From Tenacibaculum discolor (lineage in GTDB: Bacteria > Bacteroidota > Bacteroidia > Flavobacteriales > Flavobacteriaceae), in assembly GCF_003664185.1 (NCBI RefSeq), contig NZ_RCCS01000004.1, forward strand, positions 372,001 through 436,000: DNA of 64,000 bases, written 5' to 3'. Below the pieces are notes generated by a model. The model saw nothing but the letters and a program-made list of their open reading frames with translations, was not told the DNA's origin and did not search any database. The translations under genes and the position numbers were made by a program. Below, in pieces: positions 53,521-62,464 of this stretch (position 1 is its first letter; each line of letters starts with the position of its first letter).

Positions 53521-54180
53521 TTACTCGCCTACTTTCGTAGCTCGTAACATTTCTCTTTTTCCTGGAGGCCCGGGTAAGCGCTCTACATCAAATCCTACTG
53601 CTTGCATTGCTCTTCGTACACTTCCTTTAGCTGAGTAGGTTACTAAAACCCCTTCTGGTTTTAACGCAGCAAACATAATTTTAAAAATGTCTTCTGTCCA
53701 CAAATCAGGTTGTACTCTTGCTCCAAAAGCATCAAAATAAATCAAATCAAAACTATTTTCATCAGTTATTTCAGCAAAAAACTGTTTACGCTTAGCCAAT
53801 GAAAAATCAGGAGTAATATTGTGCTTTTCTTCCCAAGAAACTTTGTGAATTTTATCAAAAAGTTCTCTTTTATCATTAGCTTCCAACTCCGTAACATAGT
53901 TCAGTTTCTCTACTTCTTCTTTGGCTACTGGATAAGCTTCAACACCAACATAATCAATATTTCTATCTGCTTCTAAAAGCGTAATAAAACAATTGAGTCC
54001 TGTACCAAAACCTATTTCTAAAATAGAAACACTTTTAGTATCTACATACTTTAGTCCATTTCTAATAAATACATGATATGCTTCTTGTATTGCGCCATGC
54101 TTAGAATGATATTGTTCATTCCAATCTGGTAAATGAATGGTTGTAGAACCATCGGACGTTATGATAATTTCTCGTTTTAT
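53521..54180 (-). CDS. mnmD: tRNA mnm5s2U34 methyltransferase MnmD, non-canonical start
   Basis: 219 residues if read from the ATA at 54180. The SAM-dependent MnmC N-domain/MnmD fold starts at KREIIITSDGSTTIHLPDWN, continues with HGAIQEAYHVFI and the SAM loop LEIGFGTGLNCF (about 54-65), and ends with DAFGARVQPDLW and PPGKREML. MnmD completes the 5-methylaminomethyl group on U34 of tRNA-Lys/Glu/Gln. There is no ATG, GTG or TTG between the upstream in-frame TGA (54196-54198) and codon 99; ATA sits where family members have Met. The frame opens inside the end of the upstream lipoprotein gene. Confidence 0.8.
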   Translation of the reverse strand: MKREIIITSDGSTTIHLPDWNEQYHSKHGAIQEAYHVFIRNGLKYVDTKSVSILEIGFGTGLNCFITLLEADRNIDYVGVEAYPVAKEEVEKLNYVTELEANDKRELFDKIHKVSWEEKHNITPDFSLAKRKQFFAEITDENSFDLIYFDAFGARVQPDLWTEDIFKIMFAALKPEGVLVTYSAKGSVRRAMQAVGFDVERLPGPPGKREMLRATKVGE

Positions 54181-54187
54181 AACTAAA

Positions 54188-54607
54188 CTATTTAATCAGT
54201 AACTTTTTAATTCTTGGTATTGGTCCTGTACAAGTTGTTTTATGACAGGCAATACAACTGTTTACTGCTTGATTAAAATTTTGTTTTAAAGAATCTTTTG
54301 ACCCCGAATACACTTGCTGCATATTTTGAATATACTGTTTTGAAAAAGCTTCAAAACTTATATTCCTATCTGCTGGATCTGTTAAAACTGCAGAGTGAAT
54401 ATTCAAATAAGTTTCAGGAAAATCACCTATTGATTCTCCTTCTAGAATCTTATTCTTAATTATCATGTTTCCTTCATACATAGCATTCATTAAAGCTGCC
54501 ATTTCTGAAGATTGATACATAATAAGTTCTTCTTTTTGTTCTTCCTTTTTATCTTTACAAGAAAAAAGTACCAAAGACACCAATAAAACAATAATTAATT
54601 GTTTCAT
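54188..54607 (-). CDS. Lipoprotein with one CxxCH heme-binding motif
   Basis: 139 residues, SPII leader LVLFSC (Cys17). The helical body ends with AVNSCIACHKTTCTGP, a CxxCH motif for covalent heme c near residue 118, with no other cytochrome motif obvious; a distal Met ligand could come from several Met residues earlier. Small cytochrome-like lipoproteins of this sort are common in Flavobacteriia. The ATG overlaps the stop of the DUF4920 gene by one base, so they form one operon leading toward mnmD. Confidence 0.7.
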   Translation of the reverse strand: MKQLIIVLLVSLVLFSCKDKKEEQKEELIMYQSSEMAALMNAMYEGNMIIKNKILEGESIGDFPETYLNIHSAVLTDPADRNISFEAFSKQYIQNMQQVYSGSKDSLKQNFNQAVNSCIACHKTTCTGPIPRIKKLLIK

Positions 54608-55119
54608 TATTTCTTCATTAATACTCCATCTGCTTCAAAAGCATAGGTATATTTTGGTTCTGTAATTTTTGCTATTTCTTCTTCCGATTTTCCAGCATCT
54701 TTAGCATAATGTTGTAATTCATCTACAGAAATCTCAGTAACAAAAGCTTTACCATTTACTATCACCTCTTTATTATCTGCATTTAAAGGCATAAAAAAAC
54801 CATAATCTTTAAAACGCACCATTGATTCTTGTTCTTCACCCAAATCTAACTTCATCCAACATCCCTTTTTCTTACATACCTCATTAATTGTTGAAGTGAA
54901 TTTTATGTTTAGGGTATCTCCTTTTTTTAAATTTTTGAATTTAGTTCGCATTTCTTCAGCAGAAATAGCATCTGCATCTGAAATTTCTTCTCCAAATGAT
55001 GCGTATTCTACTTTTTGTTCTTTAGCGCTATTTACATCAGAAGTTTCATTCTTTTTTTCAACCTTACAAGAAATAAATGCTATGCTCAAAACCATAGCAA
55101 AAACTAGTAGTCTTTTCAT
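54607..55119 (-). CDS. DUF4920 family lipoprotein
   Basis: 170 residues from the ATG at 55119 (a longer frame needs TTG). SPII leader IAFISC (Cys17). The DUF4920 core lies at about 40-165, with VCKKKGCWMKLDLG as its conserved Cys-containing block and SMVRFKDYGFFMPLN. The block suggests a disulfide or metal site; function is unknown. It is coupled to the CxxCH lipoprotein downstream and divergent from ilvE. Confidence 0.82.
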   Translation of the reverse strand: MKRLLVFAMVLSIAFISCKVEKKNETSDVNSAKEQKVEYASFGEEISDADAISAEEMRTKFKNLKKGDTLNIKFTSTINEVCKKKGCWMKLDLGEEQESMVRFKDYGFFMPLNADNKEVIVNGKAFVTEISVDELQHYAKDAGKSEEEIAKITEPKYTYAFEADGVLMKK

Positions 55120-55238
55120 TTTCAAAATTTTAAAATTAACATTCAACAAATATACTTATATTTCTTCTAGCAAGGAGCTAAACTTAAAATATACCACTAG
55201 ATTTCGTATCTTCGTAGCACTTCTAAAACTACAACACA

Positions 55239-56288
55239 ATGAATATTGATATTGAGCTTATAAAAGAGTCAAAAATAGATACGGTAGATTTTAACAACTT
55301 AGTATTTGGTCGCACTTTTACGGATCACATGTTAGTCTGTGATTTTGCCGACGGAGAGTGGAAAACACCAAAGATTATGCCTTACGGGCCTTTATCTTTT
55401 GAGCCATCGGCTAGAGTTTTTCATTACGGACAAGCTGTTTTTGAAGGAATGAAAGCTTACAAGGATGATAATGATGATGTGTTTTTATTTCGTCCAGATG
55501 AAAACTTTCATAGAATTAATAAATCTGGTGCTCGTTTAGCGATGCCTCCAGTTCCTGAAAACGTATTTTTTGAAGGATTAAAAAAACTTCTTGAGTTAGA
55601 CAATGCTTGGATTAAAAAAGGTGTTGGAAACTCGTTATATATCCGTCCATTTATTATTGCTTCTGAAGGTGCTATTGCTGCTTCTCCTGCTGAGGAATAC
55701 AAATTCATCATTATTTGTTCGCCTGCTCAAGCATATTATGCAGGTGAGGTTCGTGTTATTTTTGCTGAAAAGTATAGTCGTTCTGCAGATGGTGGTGTTG
55801 GATTTGCAAAAGCTGCTGGTAACTATGCAGCACAGTTTTATCCTACCAGTTTAGCACATAAAGAAGGATATCAACAAATTGTTTGGACAGATGCTAATAC
55901 ACATGAATATCTTGAAGAAGCTGGCACTATGAATATCTTTTTTAGAATAGGAGATAAACTAGTAACTGCACCAACTAATGACCGTATTTTAGATGGTGTT
56001 ACTCGCAAGTCAATTATTCAACTTGCAAAAGATTATAATATAGATATTGAAGTAAGAAGAGTATCGGTTGCTGAAATTAAAGAAGCTGCAAAAAAAGGTG
56101 AACTAAAAGAAATCTTTGGTTCGGGTACTGCTGCTGTAATAAACCCTATAAAAGGTTTTAAACATCAAAATGACTCTTTTGAGTTACCTGAGGTAAGTGA
56201 TTCTTATGCTTCTTTCTTTAAAGAAAAACTACTTAACATTCAGTATAACAAATTAGAAGACAAGCATAACTGGAGGGTTAAAATTTAA
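55239..56288 (+). CDS. ilvE: Branched-chain amino acid aminotransferase
   Basis: 349 residues, fold type IV PLP enzyme. Conserved YGQAVFEGMKAY, LYIRPFII, the PLP lysine in VGFAKAAGNYAAQF, and YLEEAGTMNIFF with the PLP phosphate contacts. It transaminates leucine, isoleucine and valine with 2-oxoglutarate. The length and sequence fit the long form shared by Bacteroidota and eukaryotic BCATs. A TATCTTCG box 25 bases before the ATG is a near match to TAnnTTTG. Confidence 0.95.
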   Translation: MNIDIELIKESKIDTVDFNNLVFGRTFTDHMLVCDFADGEWKTPKIMPYGPLSFEPSARVFHYGQAVFEGMKAYKDDNDDVFLFRPDENFHRINKSGARLAMPPVPENVFFEGLKKLLELDNAWIKKGVGNSLYIRPFIIASEGAIAASPAEEYKFIIICSPAQAYYAGEVRVIFAEKYSRSADGGVGFAKAAGNYAAQFYPTSLAHKEGYQQIVWTDANTHEYLEEAGTMNIFFRIGDKLVTAPTNDRILDGVTRKSIIQLAKDYNIDIEVRRVSVAEIKEAAKKGELKEIFGSGTAAVINPIKGFKHQNDSFELPEVSDSYASFFKEKLLNIQYNKLEDKHNWRVKI

Positions 56289-56355
56289 TCATTTCATTTA
56301 AAAAAGCTATATTAGTAAACGGAATTAAGTTATTTTAATAAAAAATTCTAAAGAA

Positions 56356-57267
56356 ATGAGAAATATTATACCTGCTTTATTATCAATAGGAGCTGGTTTT
56401 GCTATTTCGTTTTTTGGATTAGATTTTTATTCTAATTCATTAGAAAACGGAAATAATATCACAGCCCAAAGTAGTGAAGTTACTGCTCCTATAGAAACTG
56501 TAGAAACTTCTTCTGAGGAAGAAGAGGAAGCCCCTGAAGAAAACTTAACTGTTAATGAGTCTTCAGCTAGTTCAACCTCTATTGACACTGAAGATATTCA
56601 GAAAAGTTTTGATAACTGGGAAGCTTACACAAAGGAAAATATTGACTTAATGTCAACCTTTACCCCTTTAGATGATGAGGGAGCTATTATGGAAAAGGGA
56701 ATCTTTTTAACCTTGCTTCGTACTGGTGCCTATATTCCTGTTAAATCTGAAAAAGACGGTAAAGTACTGTATCAGCTTACAGGTATTGATAATTCTGCAG
56801 ATGAAAAAATTAAGAAATCAATTGTTAGCAAAGCTTCAATAGCTCATCAATATTTTAAAATGGAAGGTAAAAAACTTCCTGATTATAATTTTGTTGACTT
56901 AAAAGGTAAAGCACATAACAAAGCGGATACAAAAGGTAAATTACTAGTAATTAAATGCTGGTTTATTACTTGTAAGGTATGCGTTGAAGAGTTTCCTGAA
57001 TTAAATGAACTTGTAGACAAGTACAAAGATGATAAAATAGAGTTTGTTAGTTTGGCTTTTGATAAAAAAGATGAACTTGTTGAGTTTTTAGAAACTAAAG
57101 AGTTCAAATATCCAACTATTCCTGAACAAAAGGATTATATGGCCAAAAAACTAAAAGTAAAACAATATCCTACTCATTTAATTGTAGATGCTAATGGTGT
57201 TATTATTAAAATGGTTAGTAATGTAAAAACATTAACATCAGAATTAGAAAGAATTATGGGTAAATAA
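56356..57267 (+). CDS. Thioredoxin-like (TlpA/ResA-type) membrane-anchored protein
   Basis: 303 residues. An N-terminal hydrophobic segment (about 4-22) acts as anchor or signal, followed by an acidic, low-complexity linker rich in Glu/Ser (about 45-80). The C-terminal thioredoxin fold (about 165-300) has the redox motif WFITCKVCVEEFPELN, a CxxC with Lys-Val between the Cys, and the cis-Pro in KQYPTHLIVDANG. It probably acts in envelope thiol exchange. Follows ilvE by 67 bases; terminator at 57285. Confidence 0.85.
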   Translation: MRNIIPALLSIGAGFAISFFGLDFYSNSLENGNNITAQSSEVTAPIETVETSSEEEEEAPEENLTVNESSASSTSIDTEDIQKSFDNWEAYTKENIDLMSTFTPLDDEGAIMEKGIFLTLLRTGAYIPVKSEKDGKVLYQLTGIDNSADEKIKKSIVSKASIAHQYFKMEGKKLPDYNFVDLKGKAHNKADTKGKLLVIKCWFITCKVCVEEFPELNELVDKYKDDKIEFVSLAFDKKDELVEFLETKEFKYPTIPEQKDYMAKKLKVKQYPTHLIVDANGVIIKMVSNVKTLTSELERIMGK

Positions 57268-57284
57268 ATAGAAAAACAAAATGT

Positions 57285-57315
57285 AAAAAAGCTCCTCAAT
57301 GAGGAGCTTTTTTTA
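57285..57315. terminator. Bidirectional terminator
   Basis: AAAAAAGCTCCTC pairs with GAGGAGCTTTTTT around AAT. It touches the stop codon of the convergent minus-strand gene (57313). Confidence 0.9.
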
Positions 57316-57699
57316 TTTATCTAAAATTTCTTTAATATTTGGCTTAAAGTAATTAGGTCCTTTCAACACTTTACCATCTTCACGATAAATTGGCTTGCCA
57401 TCTTCTCCTAACTTGCTCATATTACTTCGTTGAATTTCATTGAATACTTCTTCTATTTTATGTTGCATTCCATGTTCAATTATAGTTCCACATAAAATAT
57501 ACAGCATATCTCCTAAAGCATCTGCTACCTCAACCAAATCATTATTTTGAGCAGCCTCTAAATACTCTTCATTTTCTTCTTTCATCAAATTAAAACGAAG
57601 TAAGTTTCGTTCTTCTCCAATGTTCGCTGTTGGCTCATTTTTTATTCCTAACCCAAATGCTGAATGAAATTCATGTACTGCTTCAATTCTTTTTTTCAT
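57313..57699 (-). CDS. PRA-PH/MazG-like pyrophosphohydrolase
   Basis: 128 residues, all-alpha NTP-PPase fold. The acidic metal-binding motifs are MKEENEEYLEA and EVADALGDMLYI, and the C terminus has the GPNYFKPNI element often found in HisE-like and phage-type pyrophosphohydrolases. It probably hydrolyses a nucleotide or phosphoribosyl-nucleotide between the alpha and beta phosphates. Precedes by ten bases the end of the HAD gene, so it is the last gene of a three-gene SDR-HAD-PPase run. Confidence 0.82.
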   Translation of the reverse strand: MKKRIEAVHEFHSAFGLGIKNEPTANIGEERNLLRFNLMKEENEEYLEAAQNNDLVEVADALGDMLYILCGTIIEHGMQHKIEEVFNEIQRSNMSKLGEDGKPIYREDGKVLKGPNYFKPNIKEILDK

Positions 57700-57709
57700 T
57701 TTATATAAC

Positions 57710-58390
57710 TTATATGATTTCTAACTCTGTTTTTACTTTTTGAAAGTTAAATCTTGTCCAGTCTTCAATATGACTCTTAATCCCTTCTTGTTTAAAATCT
57801 GATAGATTTTTATTTCTAATTCCTAAGAAATTTACTCCTAAGTTTTTTGCTGTTCTTAAATCCCAAATACCATCCCCAACCGAAATAATATTTTTAAATT
57901 CCTGAACTTGAAAATAGTTTTTTGCTTTGTTAATTGCTGAGTTTACTATTTCTTCTCTTGTAAACAAATTATTTGAGGCTTCTACTAAATTTGGCACAAA
58001 ATTTATATTTGCTTGTTCTAATTTAATTAATGCTGGTTTTAGTAAAGAACCCGTTGCAAAACAAATTGCATAATCGGTTTCTTTCATAAAGAAATCAACT
58101 ATTTCTCCTGCTCCATGTATTTCTTCTGTTTTTGCGAAGGACAATAATAGTTCTGTCATTTTTTCCTCAAACTCAGGAATGAAAGAAAAATTAAACGTTG
58201 AATTAAAATTGGCTTCGTAATTCCATTTTAAAATATAACTATCAGTCACATTCTCATAGCTTTTCCAGTCTTGATTAACTTTAGTTATCCCAAAACTTTT
58301 CATTGCTTCTACATATGCTTCTTGATGTTGGTTTTCACTTTTAGTTAATGTATCATCAATATCAAACACTATTAAGTTTTCTTTCTTCAT
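57710..58390 (-). CDS. HAD-family hydrolase
   Basis: 226 residues from the ATG at 58390, where the catalytic motif follows at once (LIVFDIDDTLT, with both Asp). Motif II Thr/Ser is in YAICFATGSLLKPAL, motif III Lys near 165, and motif IV in ISVGDGIWDLRTA. A helical cap is inserted after motif I, as in class I phosphatases. Substrate unknown. Its ATG overlaps the stop of the SDR gene by one base. Confidence 0.88.
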   Translation of the reverse strand: MKKENLIVFDIDDTLTKSENQHQEAYVEAMKSFGITKVNQDWKSYENVTDSYILKWNYEANFNSTFNFSFIPEFEEKMTELLLSFAKTEEIHGAGEIVDFFMKETDYAICFATGSLLKPALIKLEQANINFVPNLVEASNNLFTREEIVNSAINKAKNYFQVQEFKNIISVGDGIWDLRTAKNLGVNFLGIRNKNLSDFKQEGIKSHIEDWTRFNFQKVKTELEII

Positions 58391-59121
58391 TATGTAGCCA
58401 TTTTTAAAACTCTTGCTGGCACAACTTTTAGCACCCAAGCTATCAAGCTCCATCTTTTTGAGATATAAGCTACTCGTTTTTTTCGTTTTATTGCTGAATA
58501 TATTTGACTAACCGCTTTTTCTAGAGGTACCATCCAAAAAATACCATCGCCTAACGCCATTGCTGTATCCACAAATCCTGGACGAACATCTGTAATAAAC
58601 ACTTTCTTTGTTTTGATGGATTTTGTTTTAATATACAGGCTTTCTAAATATGCTTTTTGATACGCTTTTGATGAGAAATAATCTGGCGCTGCTCTATTTC
58701 CTCTAATGGATGCTATAGATGAAATTCCTACCAAATGTCCAAAACCTTGTTTTTTAAACAATTTATAAGCTAAAGCATATAGTTTTGTTACCCCTAAAAC
58801 ATTCGTGTTTATGGTTTGTTCTTGTTTATCCCAGTTCAACTTTGGGTTTACAAATCCAACTCCTGAAGACTGTATCACTAAATGAACTTCTCCTAATTCT
58901 TCTACTATCTCATTAAACACTTTTTCAACCTCATCTACTTGCTGTATATCATTTTGCTTAATGAGTACTTGACTTGGATGTTTTTTCTTCAGCTCTTCTA
59001 GTTTTTCGAACCTTCTACCTGTTACCGCTACAATATAATTTTCTTGTATTAGTTTTTCTACAAGCCCTTTTCCAATACCTGAAGTACCTCCAAAAATAAT
59101 TGCTGTTTTAGTTTTCTCCAT
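58390..59121 (-). CDS. Short-chain dehydrogenase/reductase
   Basis: 243 residues, classical SDR. The cofactor loop is AIIFGGTSGIGKGLVEKL, the NAG motif is replaced by VIQSSGVGF, and the catalytic Ser and YxxxK are in SSIASIRGNRAAPDYFSSK. A TGRRFEKL stretch after the second strand favours NADP. The C-terminal segment (IAWVLKVVPARVL) could touch the membrane. First gene of the run that continues with HAD and pyrophosphohydrolase genes. Confidence 0.9.
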   Translation of the reverse strand: MEKTKTAIIFGGTSGIGKGLVEKLIQENYIVAVTGRRFEKLEELKKKHPSQVLIKQNDIQQVDEVEKVFNEIVEELGEVHLVIQSSGVGFVNPKLNWDKQEQTINTNVLGVTKLYALAYKLFKKQGFGHLVGISSIASIRGNRAAPDYFSSKAYQKAYLESLYIKTKSIKTKKVFITDVRPGFVDTAMALGDGIFWMVPLEKAVSQIYSAIKRKKRVAYISKRWSLIAWVLKVVPARVLKMAT

Positions 59122-59160
59122 TCTAAAATCATTCTTTAACTTTGCTAAAAATACAATTTT

Positions 59161-59373
59161 ATGTTTATACTTATTGCTGCTAAAATGTTTACTACGGGCA
59201 GAATCATTTTTGCTAGTTTATTTGTAATAGCTTTTATTATTTTGATGTTTTTTAGCTACAAAAAGGATGCTAAAAACAATAAGAAATATTATCAAAATGC
59301 AGCTATTTATGTGGCAATAGGAATTGCAGTAGTAATTGCATTATTATTCTTATCAAAACTACTAACAAGGTAA
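59161..59373 (+). CDS. Small hypothetical membrane protein
   Basis: 70 residues (62 if the internal ATG at 59185 is used). Two membrane helices (about 13-32 and 47-66) flank a basic stretch KKDAKNNKKYYQ. It resembles short two-helix proteins common in flavobacteria but I cannot name a family. It starts 39 bases from the SDR gene, divergent, and ends three bases before the convergent channel gene. Confidence 0.6.
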   Translation: MFILIAAKMFTTGRIIFASLFVIAFIILMFFSYKKDAKNNKKYYQNAAIYVAIGIAVVIALLFLSKLLTR

Positions 59374-59375
59374 TT

Positions 59376-60296
59376 CTAATTCATTTTTGATATTTCACTT
59401 AATTTTGAGTGATCTAATACAGTATTACCTTCTTCATCAAAATAAAATGATGATGTATACTTCACATCTACTTCAAGAGAAGAGAAATTGTACGAAGTAA
59501 TTTGATATACTTTTTGCCCAAAAGATTCTTCATGATATTGCATTAAAACATAAAGAACTCCGTTTAATTCACTTATTTCTTTGTTTGAATATTTATGTAA
59601 CGGACTTTTTTCATCTATTTCATGTACAACTGTCCAAACGGTCGGCAAGTACATAATTTTATTTCTTTCTAATTTAAGTTCATAGAATTGACGCTTGTAT
59701 TCTCCATTCGGATTTTTTTCTGACATTGATAAAGTTACAGTTATTTCTGGCTCTATCATTACTGTTTTACGACGATTCATTAACCTAAACATTAATGCTC
59801 TTCCTTCTTTAAAATCTCTTAAAATTAAATTTTCACTAAAACGGATAGATGCTTTTGCTTTTGAAAAACGCCCATATAACAATCCTGTAATAAAAGAAAA
59901 ACTTAACAAACCAATCATTGCCTCAAAAGCTGCAATAACATTTGCTGCAATACCTTTAGGGGCGATTCCTCCATACCCTACTGTTGTTAGGGTTTGTGCA
60001 CTAAAGAAAAATCCATTTAAAAGATCGTCTAAAAAATTGCCTTTTGAAGGTGTTATTTGTTCTATCCCAATAAACACATATACAAATGCAAAAAGAATAT
60101 TCAATAGTGAATAGCCAATGAGGATAAATGCAAAAAATTGCCACCACGGTAATTCTATAAAAAAAGCATACAAGTCATCAGCTCCAAACCTTCTGTTTGC
60201 ATGAACAACATTAGAGCTACCATCTGCATTTATTATTCTTTGAGCATTACTACTGGAGCTATAACCTAAACCAGGATCTTTTACTTTTTTTGCCAT
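59376..60296 (-). CDS. Inward-rectifier-type potassium channel (KirBac-like)
   Basis: 306 residues. Two membrane helices (about 54-77 and 120-143) flank a pore loop with the potassium filter TVGYG at 105-109 (LTTVGYGGIAPKG). The cytoplasmic C-terminal immunoglobulin-like domain (about 155-295) begins with KASIRFSENLIL and includes RLMNRRKTVMIEPEI, the usual Kir pattern. An interfacial slide helix, ADDLYAFFIELPWWQFF, precedes helix 1. Bacterial Kir channels are potassium-selective tetramers with unknown physiological role. Terminator of the upstream peptidase gene lies at 60326. Confidence 0.92.
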   Translation of the reverse strand: MAKKVKDPGLGYSSSSNAQRIINADGSSNVVHANRRFGADDLYAFFIELPWWQFFAFILIGYSLLNILFAFVYVFIGIEQITPSKGNFLDDLLNGFFFSAQTLTTVGYGGIAPKGIAANVIAAFEAMIGLLSFSFITGLLYGRFSKAKASIRFSENLILRDFKEGRALMFRLMNRRKTVMIEPEITVTLSMSEKNPNGEYKRQFYELKLERNKIMYLPTVWTVVHEIDEKSPLHKYSNKEISELNGVLYVLMQYHEESFGQKVYQITSYNFSSLEVDVKYTSSFYFDEEGNTVLDHSKLSEISKMN

Positions 60297-60325
60297 TTAT
60301 CTTTTATTAATCCCTCTAAAAATAC

Positions 60326-60353
60326 AAAACCGATTCTAATCAGAATCGGTTTT
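60326..60353 (-). terminator. Terminator of the peptidase M49 gene
   Basis: AAAACCGATTCT pairs with AGAATCGGTTTT around AATC, 32 bases past the stop at 60385 in the direction of transcription. Confidence 0.85.
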
Positions 60354-60384
60354 GATATTTTCAACTATTTTAAAACTTAATTTC

Positions 60385-62418
60385 TTAGTTTTTTACTGGT
60401 AAGAAATTATAGTTTTTAGCATAGAAGTTCATTTGCTCTTCAAAAGTTTCTGGTTGCTTGATCTTAATATCAGTGATGTTTCCATCAGCATCTGTTACTG
60501 GCTCTAATACAGGATTTACAAATCCGCTGTAAGGAGCAGATGTAAACTGTGCATTACGATCTAAAACTTCTTTATGAATATCTTGATCTACTTTTACTCC
60601 GTAACCTTCTACTAATGCTTTTGCAGCTTCAAAATCTCCTTCTGATTTAATTCTTTGCGCTTCTTTTAATAAACGACCAAAAATCTCACGAAGCTTCTCA
60701 TAATCGTTGATATTATAATATGTCTTACCATCTCTGGTAACTTTTTCAATTACATTATCTTTTGCTCCTTGTTCAAAAGCCCAAGCTGAAACCCATTGAC
60801 GGTTTACCATGTGGTCTTCTTCAATATCATCTCCTAAGTTAATTCTGATTAACTGAGTCATTAATCCATTTCTGATATACCCGTCATAAGCAGCTTTACC
60901 AACTTTTTGCCAGTCATCAACTAATCCTAACTCTTGTAATTTAGGATCCATTAAATAATACAACCCAACTAAATCTGCTCTACCCTCTTCCATTGTAGAA
61001 GCATAATTTTTTAACGTTTCTTTTGGCTGCCCAATTCCTTCATTAATTACACCTGAAGCATGTCCGATTACCTCATGTAATGCTGTGTGTAATTTATCCG
61101 CTAACTTACCATATTTGATCTCTAAATCAATTTCTTCTTGATCATTAGCAAATTCTTTTAAACGTCCAGTTCCTCCAGCATTATTATATGAACCTATAAT
61201 ATTTCCTAACGATACTGATTTAGAACCATGTTGTTGACGAATCCAGTTATTGTTTGGTAAATTCACTCCAATTGGAGTACTTGGCGACGCATCTCCTGCT
61301 TCACCTGCAACATTTACTGTTTTATATGATACTCCTACAACATCTTTCTTTTTGTGACTTGGATCTAACGGAGAATTATCTTCAAACCACTGTGCATTGT
61401 CTGATAATACTTTCATTTTTTTAGACATATCAAAGTCTTTGATTTGTACGATTGTTTCGTACGAACCTCTGTACCCTTTAGGATCATTATAAACTTCAAT
61501 AAAACCATTAATCCAATCAATGTTTCCTTCTGTAGATTCTACCCAAGCAATTGCATATTCATCCCAAGTATGTAAATCTCCTGTTTTATAGTATTCGATT
61601 AACAACTCTAACGTTTTGGCTTGCTTTTCGTTTTCTGCTACTTCTTTAGCTTTTTCTAACCAATAAATAATTTTATCGATTGCTTGTCCGTACATTCCAC
61701 CAGACTTCCACACTTTTTCAACTAGCTTTCCTTCTTCACGAACTAATTTAGAATTTAATCCAGCCTCAATTGGTTGTCCTTCTGGTCCTTTATCTGCTTT
61801 CGCATAAAACTCTTCTACATCTTTACTAGTAATATCAGCTCCGTAAAAATTTACTGCAGATGCTAATACATTATCTACTCCTGCTTTTTTGTTTACTTTT
61901 TTAACATCTTTATCATTGAAAATAACGTCTAATGCTTCAGTAGATAACTCAGTATTAGTTTCTTTTAATAACGTTTCTAAGTATTCTTTAGAAAACGTAG
62001 GCTTTAACTTATCGTTAGAGTAATGATGATGGATTCCGTTTGAAAACCATACTCTTTTTAAATAAGTTGTAAACGCTTTAAAATCTTCGCTTTCTTTATC
62101 TCCTTTAAAGTTATTATTGATGTTTTCTAAAGCTGCTCTAATTTCAAGATTATGACGGTAGTTTTGATCCCACATAATATCACGTCCAGATAAACCAGCC
62201 TGAGTTAAATAGTACACTAACTTCTTTTCTTTTAGTGTTAACTCATCAAACCCTGGAATTTGATAGCGTAATACTTTTATATCAGCAAATTGCTCAACAA
62301 CATACTCAAACTCTTTTGCCTTTTTTTCTACTACTTTAGGCTCTTTTTTTGCATCTACACCACAAGAAGTTAATACTCCTGCTGCTGCAAACACACAAAG
62401 CATTTGTTTTAGTTTCAT
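60385..62418 (-). CDS. Dipeptidyl-peptidase III family (M49) lipoprotein
   Basis: 677 residues, with an SPII leader ending VLTSC (Cys19). The M49 zinc signature HExxGH is clear in LHTALHEVIGHASG (about 444-458), and the second zinc ligand and general base motif is EEGRADLVGLYYLMD (about 480). These proteins cleave dipeptides from the N terminus of peptides. Flavobacterial members are sometimes mislabelled dihydrofolate reductase. A lipoprotein form would act on peptides in the envelope. Stand-alone gene. Confidence 0.88.
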   Translation of the reverse strand: MKLKQMLCVFAAAGVLTSCGVDAKKEPKVVEKKAKEFEYVVEQFADIKVLRYQIPGFDELTLKEKKLVYYLTQAGLSGRDIMWDQNYRHNLEIRAALENINNNFKGDKESEDFKAFTTYLKRVWFSNGIHHHYSNDKLKPTFSKEYLETLLKETNTELSTEALDVIFNDKDVKKVNKKAGVDNVLASAVNFYGADITSKDVEEFYAKADKGPEGQPIEAGLNSKLVREEGKLVEKVWKSGGMYGQAIDKIIYWLEKAKEVAENEKQAKTLELLIEYYKTGDLHTWDEYAIAWVESTEGNIDWINGFIEVYNDPKGYRGSYETIVQIKDFDMSKKMKVLSDNAQWFEDNSPLDPSHKKKDVVGVSYKTVNVAGEAGDASPSTPIGVNLPNNNWIRQQHGSKSVSLGNIIGSYNNAGGTGRLKEFANDQEEIDLEIKYGKLADKLHTALHEVIGHASGVINEGIGQPKETLKNYASTMEEGRADLVGLYYLMDPKLQELGLVDDWQKVGKAAYDGYIRNGLMTQLIRINLGDDIEEDHMVNRQWVSAWAFEQGAKDNVIEKVTRDGKTYYNINDYEKLREIFGRLLKEAQRIKSEGDFEAAKALVEGYGVKVDQDIHKEVLDRNAQFTSAPYSGFVNPVLEPVTDADGNITDIKIKQPETFEEQMNFYAKNYNFLPVKN

Positions 62419-62464
62419 TTATATAGTTTTTAATTTATTTTTTTGAATGCTAAAATTACGAAAT

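Noticed and set aside
53521..53886. Short MnmD version starting at TTG 53886
   Set aside because: It would lack the SAM-binding loop; homology continues upstream to 54180.
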